15,201 nucleotides of DNA from Desulfobacula sp. (GTDB lineage: Bacteria; Desulfobacterota; Desulfobacteria; Desulfobacterales; Desulfobacteraceae). Where the stretch lies: positions 1 to 15,201 of the forward strand of contig JABIYQ010000201.1 of NCBI GenBank assembly GCA_018702715.1. The letters run 5' to 3'. The notes beneath the pieces were generated by a model. It had not been told where the DNA came from. It made no database searches and saw only the letters and a list, made by a program, of their open reading frames with translations. Position 1 is the stretch's first letter. Every line of letters begins with the position of its first letter. Shown one piece after another: positions 1 to 7,939 of this stretch. The position numbers and the translations under genes were made by a program.

Positions 1-2
1 CA

Positions 3-1334
3 AAAATAGTTTCAAAATCTGAAAATATCAAGGATTTGGAAAATTGGAATATAGATAAGGCTGGACACAGGCTTTTTATGCTTACAAGTGGTATCCCCAT
101 CCTTGACAATGAAGGAAAAACCCGGGGCTATCGAGGAGTAAATAAAAATATCACTGCTCAAAGAGAACTTGAGACTCAGCTTCAACAAGCCCAGAAAATG
201 GAATCCATTGGAACACTTGCTGGTGGTATAGCCCATGATTTTAATAATATTCTTTTTCCCATCATGGGTCATACGGAAATGTTGTTGGAAGATATCCCTG
301 AAGACAGTCCATTCCGCGGTAGTTTGAATAAAATTTATTCTGGTACCCTAAGAGCTAAAGATCTGGTAAAACAGATCCTTACATTTTCTCGTCAAGAAAG
401 AAGTGAATTAAATCTGATGAAGATGCAGCCAATCATCAAGGAAACCTTAAAACTCATCAGGTCTACAATTCCCTCAACAATTGAAATCGAGCATGATATC
501 CAGACAGACTGTGGCGTGGTCAAAGCTGATCCGACTCAGATCCATCAGATTGTAATGAATCTTGCAACCAATGCTTACCACGCCATGGAAAAAACAGGTG
601 GAGAACTGAAAGTCAGCCTGAAAAAAGTTGAATTAGGCAATTATGATGTAATTACACCTGATATGATACCTGGAGAATATGTCTGTCTTACAGTGTCTGA
701 TACAGGCACAGGCATGGATAAAGGTTTAACTGAAAAAATATTTGATCCATTTTTTACCACTAAAGCAATAGGCAAAGGCACTGGAATGGGATTATCAGTT
801 ATTCACGGAATCGTTACAAATATGGGTGCTACTATCCATGTATACAGTGAACCGGGTGAAGGAACTGAATTCAAAATTTATTTACCAGTAGAAAAAAATC
901 ATGTTGAAAAACAGGTGATTAATTCAAAAGCAGAAATTCAGTTGGGAACAGAACATATTCTGCTTGTAGATGATGAAGAAGCGATTCTTTCAATGGAAAA
1001 ACAGATGTTGGAACGTCTTGGATATCAAATTACTTCATGTTATAGCAGCGTTGAAGCTCTTGAGGCTTTTAGAGCAAATCCTGATAAATTTGATATTGTT
1101 ATTACTGATATGGCTATGCCCAACATACCTGGAGACAGACTATCAGTTGAATTAAACAAGATACGTCCTGATATCCCAATATTGCTTTGTACTGGGTTCA
1201 GTGAATCCATGTCTGAAGAAAAAGCAGCATCTTTGGGTATTAAAGGCTTTTTATTGAAGCCGATTGTGATGAAGAATTTTTCCAAAAAGATCCGTGAAAT
1301 TTTGGATACAAACAAGACTGAAGAGAAAAATTAA
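3..1334 (+). CDS. Hybrid sensor histidine kinase with C-terminal receiver domain (5' end outside window)
   Basis: The reading frame is open to the left edge, so the N-terminal sensor part is missing. Residue numbers count from the codon at position 36. Residues 1-45 look like the end of a PAS domain leading into a short coiled linker (TAQRELETQLQQAQKMESIG). The phosphoacceptor motif GGIAHDFNNIL (His67) is of the HDFNN type. The HATPase_c domain follows, with N box around 170-184, G1 DTGTGMDKG around 222-230, FDPFF around 236-240 and GKGTGMGLS around 246-254. A receiver domain (about 307-425) has the acidic DDE cluster at 312-314, phosphoacceptor Asp358 in ITDMAMP, a conserved Thr386 and Lys408 in LLKP. 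The protein would pass phosphate from His to its own receiver; its signal and target are unknown. It ends in TAA and nothing suggests decay. It converges on the remnant of a URO-D-like gene. Confidence 0.93.
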   Translation, partial: KIVSKSENIKDLENWNIDKAGHRLFMLTSGIPILDNEGKTRGYRGVNKNITAQRELETQLQQAQKMESIGTLAGGIAHDFNNILFPIMGHTEMLLEDIPEDSPFRGSLNKIYSGTLRAKDLVKQILTFSRQERSELNLMKMQPIIKETLKLIRSTIPSTIEIEHDIQTDCGVVKADPTQIHQIVMNLATNAYHAMEKTGGELKVSLKKVELGNYDVITPDMIPGEYVCLTVSDTGTGMDKGLTEKIFDPFFTTKAIGKGTGMGLSVIHGIVTNMGATIHVYSEPGEGTEFKIYLPVEKNHVEKQVINSKAEIQLGTEHILLVDDEEAILSMEKQMLERLGYQITSCYSSVEALEAFRANPDKFDIVITDMAMPNIPGDRLSVELNKIRPDIPILLCTGFSESMSEEKAASLGIKGFLLKPIVMKNFSKKIREILDTNKTEEKN

Positions 1335-1367
1335 AGGTTCCATATTTTGTAGTTTGGAAGAATGACA

Positions 1368-1493
1368 TTTTTTCACCAGCCGGTTATAAGTTTTTATGTT
1401 TATCGTGGTGACCCAACCTCCCAGATCCAAGGGTACACGGTCCGGGGCTTTATGATTTAATGCTGCAATGAACCTCTCTTTACTGTTCATCAT
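1368..1493 (-). pseudogene. 5' remnant of a uroporphyrinogen-decarboxylase-like (URO-D/MtaA-type) gene
   Basis: About 42 codons match the usual start of URO-D superfamily proteins: MNSKERFIAALNHKAPDRVP, then LDLGG, then NIKTYNRL. An AGGAAAG ribosome site precedes the start, which lies 28 bases after the enolase-superfamily stop, so this was probably the next gene of the TRAP operon. Similarity then stops and the frame runs into the antisense of the histidine kinase. Intact family members are about 330-380 residues, so some 90 percent is gone. The break lies between about 1335 and 1368, right next to the kinase stop codon. The family includes heme-pathway decarboxylases and methylcobalamin:CoM-type methyltransferases; the fragment does not tell which. 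The assignment rests on my recognition of the N-terminal pattern. Confidence 0.7.
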
Positions 1494-1521
1494 CTTTCCT
1501 TAATAAATAATTTTTCTTTGT

Positions 1522-2625
1522 TTAAAAATCAATTTTATACCGGTTAACTTTTTCTTCATCAATGGTTACGCCTATACCTGGACCCTCCGGTATTTTAATC
1601 ACACCTTTCTCAGTTTCCATGAGATCTTTTACAACATCGTCGATATAACACCAGGGTCCTTCCATTTCTGCTGCCGATATAATATTGGGTGTTGAAGTAT
1701 AAAAATGGGCCTGGGCTGCTGTGCCGGGAGTGGTCTCAAGACACCCTCCTAAAAAACAGGCAATGCCTTTTTCTTGACATAAAGCGGCAATTTTTTGAGA
1801 ACGATAAATGCCCCCACATTTGGGCACTTTAATATTAATAACATCAGCAGCACCTGCAGCAATAGCCCTTTCGGCATCATGAACAGTATAAACACTTTCA
1901 TCCAGAGCAATGGGGGTTTCAAGGTGATCCGCCAGCATGGCATGTCCTTCAAGATCCCAGTCAGGCAGGGGTTGCTCAATCCATTCCAAACCAATTGATT
2001 CCATCTGTTCAAGCACATTCAGGGCAGTTGTCCTATCATATCCCTGGTTTGCGTCAACCCTTAGTTTAATCTCATCTCCCAGGGCTTTTCTGACAATCTT
2101 CACCCGTTCCAGATCTTTGTCTGGATCCAGTCCTATTTTAATTTTGATGGTATTAAATCCTTTTACGACCAATTGTTCAGCCATGGCAGCAGTCTGTCCA
2201 GGTGACCCGATTCCAACGGCAGCAGTCACAGATATCCGGTCAACTCTTTTGCCCCCTGTCAAACTGTGGATAGAGACTCCATCAGTCTGCCCGACAAGGT
2301 CATAAGCGGCAAGGTCAATGCCGCACTTGGCCATGAGGTTAAACGGTATGGCCAGATCCATTTTTTGGTGCAAAACTTCCATATTCCTGGGATCATATCC
2401 CAGGATCGCAGGTATGAGATAAGTTGTAAGTGTGTCATAAAGGGATTTTTGATCATACCCGTAGACAGAATGGAAGGTTGTGCACTCACCCCAGCCAACC
2501 CTGCCTTGATCATCCTTCATGCGAATCAGGACATGGTTGCTATGGGTAAGAGTTCCCAGGGCAATAGTAAACGGATGCTTCAAAGGTATCTTAATAGGTA
2601 TGGCTTGGGCAGTAACTATTTTCAT
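1522..2625 (-). CDS. Enolase-superfamily enzyme, muconate-lactonizing/dipeptide-epimerase subgroup
   Basis: This 367-residue protein has the two-domain architecture of the superfamily: a capping domain (about 1-125) and a (beta/alpha)7-beta barrel. The barrel carries the general-base motif KIKIG (Lys161, Lys163), the three Mg2+ ligands Asp191 (RVDANQGY), Glu217 (IEQP) and Asp242 (LDES), and the opposite-face base Lys266 (NIKVPKCGG). This set marks the MLE subgroup, whose members are cycloisomerases, o-succinylbenzoate synthases, N-succinylamino acid racemases and dipeptide epimerases. All proceed through proton abstraction next to a carboxylate. Substrate cannot be assigned. Placement 22 bases after dctM suggests it acts on the imported compound, for example by epimerising or racemising it. 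The ribosome site (AAAGG) is weak, so translation may be coupled to dctM. The stop is TAA. Confidence 0.9.
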   Translation of the reverse strand: MKIVTAQAIPIKIPLKHPFTIALGTLTHSNHVLIRMKDDQGRVGWGECTTFHSVYGYDQKSLYDTLTTYLIPAILGYDPRNMEVLHQKMDLAIPFNLMAKCGIDLAAYDLVGQTDGVSIHSLTGGKRVDRISVTAAVGIGSPGQTAAMAEQLVVKGFNTIKIKIGLDPDKDLERVKIVRKALGDEIKLRVDANQGYDRTTALNVLEQMESIGLEWIEQPLPDWDLEGHAMLADHLETPIALDESVYTVHDAERAIAAGAADVINIKVPKCGGIYRSQKIAALCQEKGIACFLGGCLETTPGTAAQAHFYTSTPNIISAAEMEGPWCYIDDVVKDLMETEKGVIKIPEGPGIGVTIDEEKVNRYKIDF

Positions 2626-2647
2626 TGTAGCCTTTTTTTATATTTTA

Positions 2648-3937
2648 TTATTTGATAAACCCCAGCATGTTGGGCACCCACAGGGTAATTGCCGGGATAT
2701 AAATCACAAGGGCTAAAACAAAAAGTTCCGCTAGGATAAACGGCCAGATCGCTCTGACCAGCTCTCCCAGTTTTAGCTCTCCAACTATCATTCCCATAAA
2801 AAGGCAAGCTCCCATGGGCGGTGTCATAAGAGCAATATTCAGATTAACACACATCATGATGCCAAAATGGAGTGGATGGACTCCAAGATTTATGGCTAAG
2901 GGAGCCAGGATAGGGCCTAAAATCAAAAGAGCCGGACCAATATCCAGAAACATGCCCACAATGACAAGAAAAATATTGCAAAGCAGCAGAATTATATATT
3001 TGTTATCACTGATGGACATAAATATATGGGCCACCATCTCTGGTATCTGCTCAATGGCCAAAAACCAGGCAAGCACTGTTGCAGCAGACAAAAGCATGGT
3101 AATAACTCCCATGGTTACCGCACTTTTAAAAAAAATATTGTAAAGATCCTTAAATGTCAGGTTACGATAAACCACCATCCCTACAAAAAGGGCGAAACCC
3201 ACAGCAATGGCTGCAGCCTCTGTAGGCGTAAAAAATCCTCCAAGAATACCACCCAGGATAATAACAGGCATCATCAATGCCCACATGGCTCCTCTGGTTC
3301 TTTTCACCAGACGGGGAAGTGTGATTTTTTCCGGATTTGTGGGATAATTGCGTCGGCCGGCGATAACCCGTGTCAAAATCATCAAGGCTAATCCTATCAT
3401 TAGACCGGGAACAATGCCGGCGGCAAAAAGACCTGCTATGGAAACTTCCATAATGGATCCATAAAGGACCATGATGATACTCGGTGGAATGATTGGGGCG
3501 ATAATGGAAGAAGCCACGGTAACAGCAGTTGAAAAATCCCTTTCATAACCCTGTTTGGTCATGGATGGGATAAAGATACGTCCCAGGGCAGCGGTATCTG
3601 CCACGGCTGCACCTGAAATACCGCCAAAAATAATGCTGGTAACAATATTCACCTGGGCCAGTCCGCCTTTTAAACGGCCAAAGAAAAGATTGGCAAAATC
3701 CACAAGCCTGCCTGTCAATCCCACCTTGTTCATAATATCTCCGGCCAAAAGAAAAAAGGGGAGCGCTAAAAAGGTAAAACTGTCCATAGCTGAAAACATT
3801 CTCTGGGAGATCATGGAAAGAAAGATCGCGTTATCTGTATACAGGAAACCGAATAAAGTTGTGAGGGCCACTACAATACCCACGGGCACACCAATAATTG
3901 CAAGAATGAAAAACAGTGTCAGTATGACCCCGATCAT
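2648..3937 (-). CDS. dctM: TRAP transporter large permease subunit (DctM)
   Basis: This 429-residue, very hydrophobic protein fits the 12-13 transmembrane-segment DctM/SiaM family. Visible family features are the N-terminal segment MIGVILTLFFILAIIGVPVG, the region LALPFFLLAGDIMNKVG near residues 56-72, and the Gly/Pro-rich stretches IIPPSIIMVLYG and FFTPTEAAAIAV. It would drive sodium-coupled uptake across the inner membrane with DctQ, using substrate delivered by DctP. Its ATG overlaps the dctQ stop in an ATGA arrangement and a strong AAGGAG precedes it, which indicates translational coupling. The length is normal. Confidence 0.96.
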   Translation of the reverse strand: MIGVILTLFFILAIIGVPVGIVVALTTLFGFLYTDNAIFLSMISQRMFSAMDSFTFLALPFFLLAGDIMNKVGLTGRLVDFANLFFGRLKGGLAQVNIVTSIIFGGISGAAVADTAALGRIFIPSMTKQGYERDFSTAVTVASSIIAPIIPPSIIMVLYGSIMEVSIAGLFAAGIVPGLMIGLALMILTRVIAGRRNYPTNPEKITLPRLVKRTRGAMWALMMPVIILGGILGGFFTPTEAAAIAVGFALFVGMVVYRNLTFKDLYNIFFKSAVTMGVITMLLSAATVLAWFLAIEQIPEMVAHIFMSISDNKYIILLLCNIFLVIVGMFLDIGPALLILGPILAPLAINLGVHPLHFGIMMCVNLNIALMTPPMGACLFMGMIVGELKLGELVRAIWPFILAELFVLALVIYIPAITLWVPNMLGFIK

Positions 3938-4485
3938 GAGATTTTCTCCTTTGCAATCTTTTCTTTTCTTGCCGGCTTGGGTACAAATTCGGAAAATATT
4001 TTTTTAATCACATTTAAAAAAAGCTGTACCAAAGTCAATGCGGCGGCAACAGGTACTGCTGCAAGTACCCAGGCCATTGAAATCTTAAATGTTGAAGCCA
4101 TCATTATATTGTTGACAGTCATAAGGTATCCCTGCCACAACAGCACGATAAAAAAAATAGCTATAAGGATATCAACTAAATAGCTCATTAATTTTACAAC
4201 GATTAAAGGAACAAAGCTGGCCAGGACCTCAACCTTGATGTGCTTGTCCTGCCGCAATGCAATACTGACAGCTGTAAAGCCCAGCCATACAAGCAGGTAT
4301 CGGGCGACCTCTTCTGTCCACATGAAAGGGCTTTGCATAACATATCGAAAAAAAACACCCAGGATTGCAACCAGGGTCATGGCAGCAAAGCAGAATACAC
4401 ATAAGGCGCCGCAGATTTTTTCAATGGCCAGACCAATTTTTTCAGCAGTATCAACGATATTTTTTGCCGTGGTATATTGTTGCAT
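3934..4485 (-). CDS. dctQ: TRAP transporter small permease subunit (DctQ)
   Basis: This 183-residue protein has four predicted membrane segments at about 30-50, 66-84, 103-121 and 143-161. It carries the family signature MWTEEVARYLLVWLGFTA followed by RQDKHIKVEVL. DctQ bridges the binding protein and DctM in the inner membrane. The C terminus is rich in Lys and Arg, which fits a cytoplasmic tail. The stop TGA overlaps the dctM ATG by four bases. Upstream there is a GGAAAG ribosome site, and a hairpin separates the gene from dctP. Confidence 0.95.
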   Translation of the reverse strand: MQQYTTAKNIVDTAEKIGLAIEKICGALCVFCFAAMTLVAILGVFFRYVMQSPFMWTEEVARYLLVWLGFTAVSIALRQDKHIKVEVLASFVPLIVVKLMSYLVDILIAIFFIVLLWQGYLMTVNNIMMASTFKISMAWVLAAVPVAAALTLVQLFLNVIKKIFSEFVPKPARKEKIAKEKIS

Positions 4486-4517
4486 ATTTTGCTTTCCTGT
4501 TCTGGTTTAAAACCGAC

Positions 4518-4545
4518 ATCTTAGAGGACCACTATCCTCTAAGAT
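4518..4545 (-). promoter_or_regulatory. Intercistronic hairpin between dctP and dctQ
   Basis: There is a perfect 11-bp inverted repeat, ATCTTAGAGGA / TCCTCTAAGAT, with a six-base loop, in the 101-base gap between dctP and dctQ. No U-tract follows on the transcribed strand, so it is not a textbook rho-independent terminator. It more likely protects the 3' end of dctP mRNA or partly attenuates downstream transcription. Either would give more binding protein than permease, a common need in binding-protein-dependent systems. The role is inferred. Confidence 0.65.
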
Positions 4546-4586
4546 ATCAATCTTTTTAAAAAAATTATCAGCCAAATTATAACAGG

Positions 4587-5627
4587 TTAATAGCCCAGCT
4601 TTTTTTCCGCATCAGCAACAGCCTTTATCATATCATCCACCCAGATGGGTTCCATCTGTTTTTTCAGCCATTCAAGACATACCGGCCCTGCAAGTTTTTG
4701 AAGGGCAGAAACTTCTTCACCTGTCAGGGCATTAATTTTCATACCGTCTTTTGCCAGTTGAGTCAGTGATTCTTGTTCCCGTAAAAGAGCCATACTCCTG
4801 GTTGACATGCGCCCCGCTTTGACTGCATCCCTTAAAATACCTTTATCTGCACTTGACAGGCCGTCATACCAGGTTTTGTTGCACAGCCATATCTGATAGC
4901 CGAACTGGGAATTTGCAAGAGAAATATATTTTTGGACTTCATACATCTTAAATACGGAAACAACAAAAGCAGCATTTGTCTGACCATCTACTACACCTGT
5001 CTGGAGTGAAGTATAGGTTTCAGGCCAGGGAATGGGCACTGCGCTTGCTCCAAGGGCTTTGAACATGGATGCCTGGAGAGAACCCATTGCCCTGAATTTA
5101 ATATTTTTAAAATCTTCAGGTTTCTGGATCGGGCGTTTATTATTGGTGATAGCTAAAAAACCTGAATCAACAATTGCCAGCGCCTTAATGTTTGTTTTTT
5201 CGGTAAAGGCATCCAGAAGCCTCTGTCCATAGGGGCCATCAACCACTTCCCATGCCACTGCATCATTTTTAAAAACATAGGGTGCCATCATGACCTGGGC
5301 AGGCGGGAATATCCGCGACAATGTCACCATGGAGGCTGAGGTCATCTGGATAGCATTACTCCTCAGGGCCTGAAGGATATCAACCTCTTTTCCCAGTGTG
5401 CCGGATGGAAAGATCTTCACCTTTAAACGCCCGCCACTGCCCTTTTCCATCAAGTGGGCAAAATTTACCACACCTGTGGTATAGGCAGCCTTATGCGGGT
5501 TTGGTTTACCAAGATAAGCAAAATTAATCGCTTTTCCTGCACCAAATGCAGATCCGCCGAAAATAAGACCCAGGGTAAAAAACAGAATCATACCCATAAA
5601 TACAGGGAACATCATACTTTTTTTCAT
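4587..5627 (-). CDS. dctP: TRAP transporter periplasmic solute-binding protein (DctP family)
   Basis: A Sec-type signal peptide is visible: KK, then the hydrophobic stretch MMFPVFMGMILFFTLGLIFG, with cleavage probably after SAFGA. The mature part has DctP-family features: FRAMGSLQASMFKALGA, which carries the conserved Arg that pairs with the substrate carboxylate, then IPWPETYTSLQTGVVDGQ and NKTWYDGLS. At about 346 residues it has family length. I chose the ATG at 5627, eight bases after GGAGG. An in-frame GTG directly before it (5630) is also possible. The substrate is probably an organic anion, identity unknown. The enolase-superfamily and M20 neighbours would fit an amino-acid-derived or N-acylated compound. 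Confidence 0.95.
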   Translation of the reverse strand: MKKSMMFPVFMGMILFFTLGLIFGGSAFGAGKAINFAYLGKPNPHKAAYTTGVVNFAHLMEKGSGGRLKVKIFPSGTLGKEVDILQALRSNAIQMTSASMVTLSRIFPPAQVMMAPYVFKNDAVAWEVVDGPYGQRLLDAFTEKTNIKALAIVDSGFLAITNNKRPIQKPEDFKNIKFRAMGSLQASMFKALGASAVPIPWPETYTSLQTGVVDGQTNAAFVVSVFKMYEVQKYISLANSQFGYQIWLCNKTWYDGLSSADKGILRDAVKAGRMSTRSMALLREQESLTQLAKDGMKINALTGEEVSALQKLAGPVCLEWLKKQMEPIWVDDMIKAVADAEKKLGY

Positions 5628-5720
5628 CACTTCATCCTCCTTGTTAAAATAAATTTTTTACATAAAGCAGCAAGGATTTGGTAAATGGCTTAAACAACCT
5701 TGCACAAATATTATAATCGT

Positions 5721-6461
5721 CTATAAATCATGGATGTTAATGACTTCCTCTTTTTTGTTTCGTTCAATGATTTCAGTCAGAGTTTTGAAATGAGTGATCA
5801 TTAACTGCCGGGCCTCCTGTTTCTTTCCATTAAGCATAAATTCATAAAATTTTTTATTATACTCAAGGTCACCCCGGGCATCTTCCAGGGTCATGGGTAC
5901 TTTGGATAATATTTCCAGGAAAACCTTAACCAAAGCGCTCATGATAGCGCTGGTCAATCGGTTGTGGCAGGCATTGGCGATCAGGCAGTGGAAATGAATG
6001 CCTTTTGCCTGATCAGGTTTTCCTTTGTTTATTGCTTCTTCAACCTCTTGAATGTTTATCTTCATGGCTTCCAGGTCTTGTTTTGTTCTGTGCTCTACAG
6101 CTATGGCCACTAACTCAGGTTCAAGGATCTGTCTAAACTGGACCATTTCTTCTGGTGTCAATCCGCCGAACTGATAAAAATTATTCATCACTTGGCCGAT
6201 TTTATTGGAACCGGGCTGTGCCACAAAACTGCCGCCATAGATACCCCTGCGTTTTTCGATTAAGCCCTCTGATTCCATTTCATGTAGTGCTTCCCGTATA
6301 GTAACCTTACTGACTTTTAACTGGTTGACAAGTTGAGTTTCCGGGGGAAGTTTGTCTCCGGGTTTAAATTCCCCTTCAAGGATGGCATGTTTGATCACCT
6401 CCTTAACCTGGTTTGACAATTTTCCCTTTGGTAAAACAACATTTTGAAAGGATTCATTCAT
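5721..6461 (-). CDS. GntR-family transcriptional regulator, FadR subfamily (FCD domain)
   Basis: This 246-residue protein has an N-terminal winged helix (about 15-85), with FKPGDKLPPETQL and the recognition-helix region VSKVTIREALHEMESEGLIE. The C-terminal all-helical FCD effector domain carries acidic and His residues (FRQILEP, FHCLIANACHNR, THFKTL) of the type that bind a metal and an organic acid. It is the first gene of the TRAP/enolase unit and divergent from the M20 gene, so it probably controls both and itself. It is closely similar along its whole length to the regulator at 9412-10119. The stop is TAG. Confidence 0.94.
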   Translation of the reverse strand: MNESFQNVVLPKGKLSNQVKEVIKHAILEGEFKPGDKLPPETQLVNQLKVSKVTIREALHEMESEGLIEKRRGIYGGSFVAQPGSNKIGQVMNNFYQFGGLTPEEMVQFRQILEPELVAIAVEHRTKQDLEAMKINIQEVEEAINKGKPDQAKGIHFHCLIANACHNRLTSAIMSALVKVFLEILSKVPMTLEDARGDLEYNKKFYEFMLNGKKQEARQLMITHFKTLTEIIERNKKEEVINIHDL

Positions 6462-6494
6462 GGTTTGCCTTGTAAAAAATAATAAATTATTATA

Positions 6495-6539
6495 TTATAA
6501 CGTTAGTTGTTTATAACATTAGTATTTTATTTAAATCAA
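6495..6539 (-). promoter_or_regulatory. Promoter and tandem operator of the gntR-TRAP operon
   Basis: On the minus strand there is a -35 TTGATT (6534-6539), an 18-base spacer and a -10 TATAAA (6510-6515). Two direct copies of ACTAAYGTTATAA lie at 6511-6523 and 6495-6507, 16 bases apart; the first covers the -10 box. This placement fits autorepression by the FadR-type protein. Read on the plus strand, the block contains TTATAA, GTTAGTT and TTATAACAT in order, words also found in the palindrome upstream of the second gntR gene. Binding is inferred. Confidence 0.55.
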
Positions 6540-6605
6540 GAAAAATTTTATAAAATTATTTTTTGATTTCTGTTATCTATAAATAGCCTTTGAGCGGCAG
6601 GAATC

Positions 6606-6641
6606 ATGTTATAATTTTTAAATGATTTTATAATAAAGGGG
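6606..6641 (+). promoter_or_regulatory. Putative promoter/operator half-site and ribosome site of the M20 gene
   Basis: ATGTTATAAT (6606-6615) contains a -10-like TATAAT and shares ATGTTATAA with both gntR control regions. A second TTATAAT lies at 6628-6634. The best -35 candidate, CTTTGA at 6588-6593, is weak. The ribosome site AAGGGG (6636-6641) sits four bases before the ATG, which is tight. The shared box suggests that a GntR paralogue also acts here. Confidence 0.35.
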
Positions 6642-6645
6642 ACAT

Positions 6646-7839
6646 ATGAAAAAAGAATTGAGCAGGCTGAAAAAGCAATTGTCTTTAAAAATTGACGAAT
6701 GCTCTGCCAGACTTATTGAAATTAGCGAATTTATCCATCAAAACCCTGAAATTGGCTTTAAAGAATACAAATCATCTCAAGCACTCATAAAAGAGCTTCA
6801 AAGCAATGATTTTATTGTTGAAAAAAATACAGCTGGACTAAAAACCGCTTTTACCGCTGTTGCCAGAGGAAAAGAGGGTGGACCTGCCATTGCATTCCTG
6901 TCTGAGTATGATGCCCTTCCTGAAATCGGACATGCATGCGGGCACAATATTATAGGAACTGCTTCTTTAGGAGCAGGCATTGCAGTTAAATCAATTATCA
7001 AAGAACTTACCGGAAAAGTTTATGTAGTTGGAACTCCTGCTGAGGAAGGTGGGGGTGGAAAGATAATAATGTTGGAAAAAGGAGTTTTTAAAAAAATTGA
7101 TATATCTTTAATGGTGCATCCATTTAATAAAACCTATTCATTCCTTCCATCTTTGGCCGCAAAGCCAATTGAGTTTATCTTTTATGGAAAAGCTGCACAC
7201 TCAGCAATCAGTCCTGAAGAAGGTCTAAACGCTCTTGATGCAGTTGTTCAAACTTATAACTCAATAAATGCACTTCGCTTGCAATTGCCGGGTGATGTTA
7301 GTATCCACGGGATTATTACAGATGGGGGACTGGCTCCAAATATCATATCAGCCAGAGCCGCAGTAAAATATGCAGTACGCACAAAAAATCAGAACTATCT
7401 GGATGAGCTGATGGATAAAGTAAAAGCCTGCGCCAGGGGGGCTGCCATGGCAACCGGTACAACACTTGAAATAAATGAAAGCTGGGCAGGATACGATGCA
7501 ATTAAAAATAATATTCCCATTGACAATGCAATCAAAAAGAATCTTAAATTATTATCCATAAAACAGACACCTCCCAGCATGGAAGCAGGTGGTATGGGCT
7601 CCCTGGACATGGGCAATATAAGCCGGATTATGCCTTCAGCTCATCCTTTTCTTGCCATTAGTGATGACTTTGCGGTCCACACTGACCAGTTCAGAGAAGC
7701 TGCCATATCAAAAAGAGGGCATGAAATGATGCTTAAGGCTGCAAAACTTTTGGCATATACTGCACTTGATTTGTTTATGGATAATGAATTGCTTGAAAAG
7801 GCAAAGCAGGATTTTATAAACAACCGGGTCCCTTTATAG
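6646..7839 (+). CDS. M20-family metallo-amidohydrolase (AbgB / PM20D2-like)
   Basis: This 397-residue protein matches M20 peptidases/amidohydrolases in length and motif order: EYDALPEIGHACGHN (87-101), the metal site with a conserved Cys; PAEEGGGGK (131-139) with the catalytic Glu pair; VHP (157-159); GKAAHSA (181-187), where the lid/dimerisation domain begins; and a C-terminal SDDFAVHTDQF with a late His ligand. Such enzymes remove acyl or peptide groups from amino acids or aminobenzoyl-glutamate in the cytoplasm. There is no signal peptide. It is transcribed away from the gntR-TRAP operon and may hydrolyse the imported substrate before or after the enolase-superfamily step. It ends in TAG. 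A Pyl readthrough would add only 13 codons before TAA. Confidence 0.92.
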   Translation: MKKELSRLKKQLSLKIDECSARLIEISEFIHQNPEIGFKEYKSSQALIKELQSNDFIVEKNTAGLKTAFTAVARGKEGGPAIAFLSEYDALPEIGHACGHNIIGTASLGAGIAVKSIIKELTGKVYVVGTPAEEGGGGKIIMLEKGVFKKIDISLMVHPFNKTYSFLPSLAAKPIEFIFYGKAAHSAISPEEGLNALDAVVQTYNSINALRLQLPGDVSIHGIITDGGLAPNIISARAAVKYAVRTKNQNYLDELMDKVKACARGAAMATGTTLEINESWAGYDAIKNNIPIDNAIKKNLKLLSIKQTPPSMEAGGMGSLDMGNISRIMPSAHPFLAISDDFAVHTDQFREAAISKRGHEMMLKAAKLLAYTALDLFMDNELLEKAKQDFINNRVPL

Positions 7840-7883
7840 AGAACATATAATTATTTCAAAATTTCCGCCAATACCATATAATG

Positions 7884-7936
7884 GCAAAAAGCATATTTGA
7901 TCTCCTGGTGTTGATGCGTTTTTGCTTTATTTTTTA
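7884..7936. terminator. Possible bidirectional terminator between convergent genes
   Basis: GCAAAAAGCAT (7884-7894) pairs with ATGCGTTTTTGC (7914-7925) with a single bulge across a 19-base loop, followed on the plus strand by a T-rich run. It lies in the 100-base gap between the M20 gene and the arylsulfotransferase gene, which converge. The stem is AT-rich, so termination would be weak. Confidence 0.35.
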
Positions 7937-7939
7937 CCT

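Noticed and set aside
1522..2625. Assignment of the enolase-superfamily gene as hydroxyproline-betaine epimerase (HpbD)
   Set aside because: The second catalytic Lys region reads NIKVPKCGG, as in MLE/dipeptide-epimerase members, and the C-terminal loop differs from HpbD as I remember it; the substrate is left open.
2266..2655. 129-codon open frame on the plus strand
   Set aside because: It lies antisense to the enolase-superfamily gene, which has all catalytic residues; this frame is a coding shadow.
6495..6523. CRISPR-like or tandem repeat array
   Set aside because: There are only two copies of a 13-base word 16 bases apart, within a promoter; this fits operator sites.
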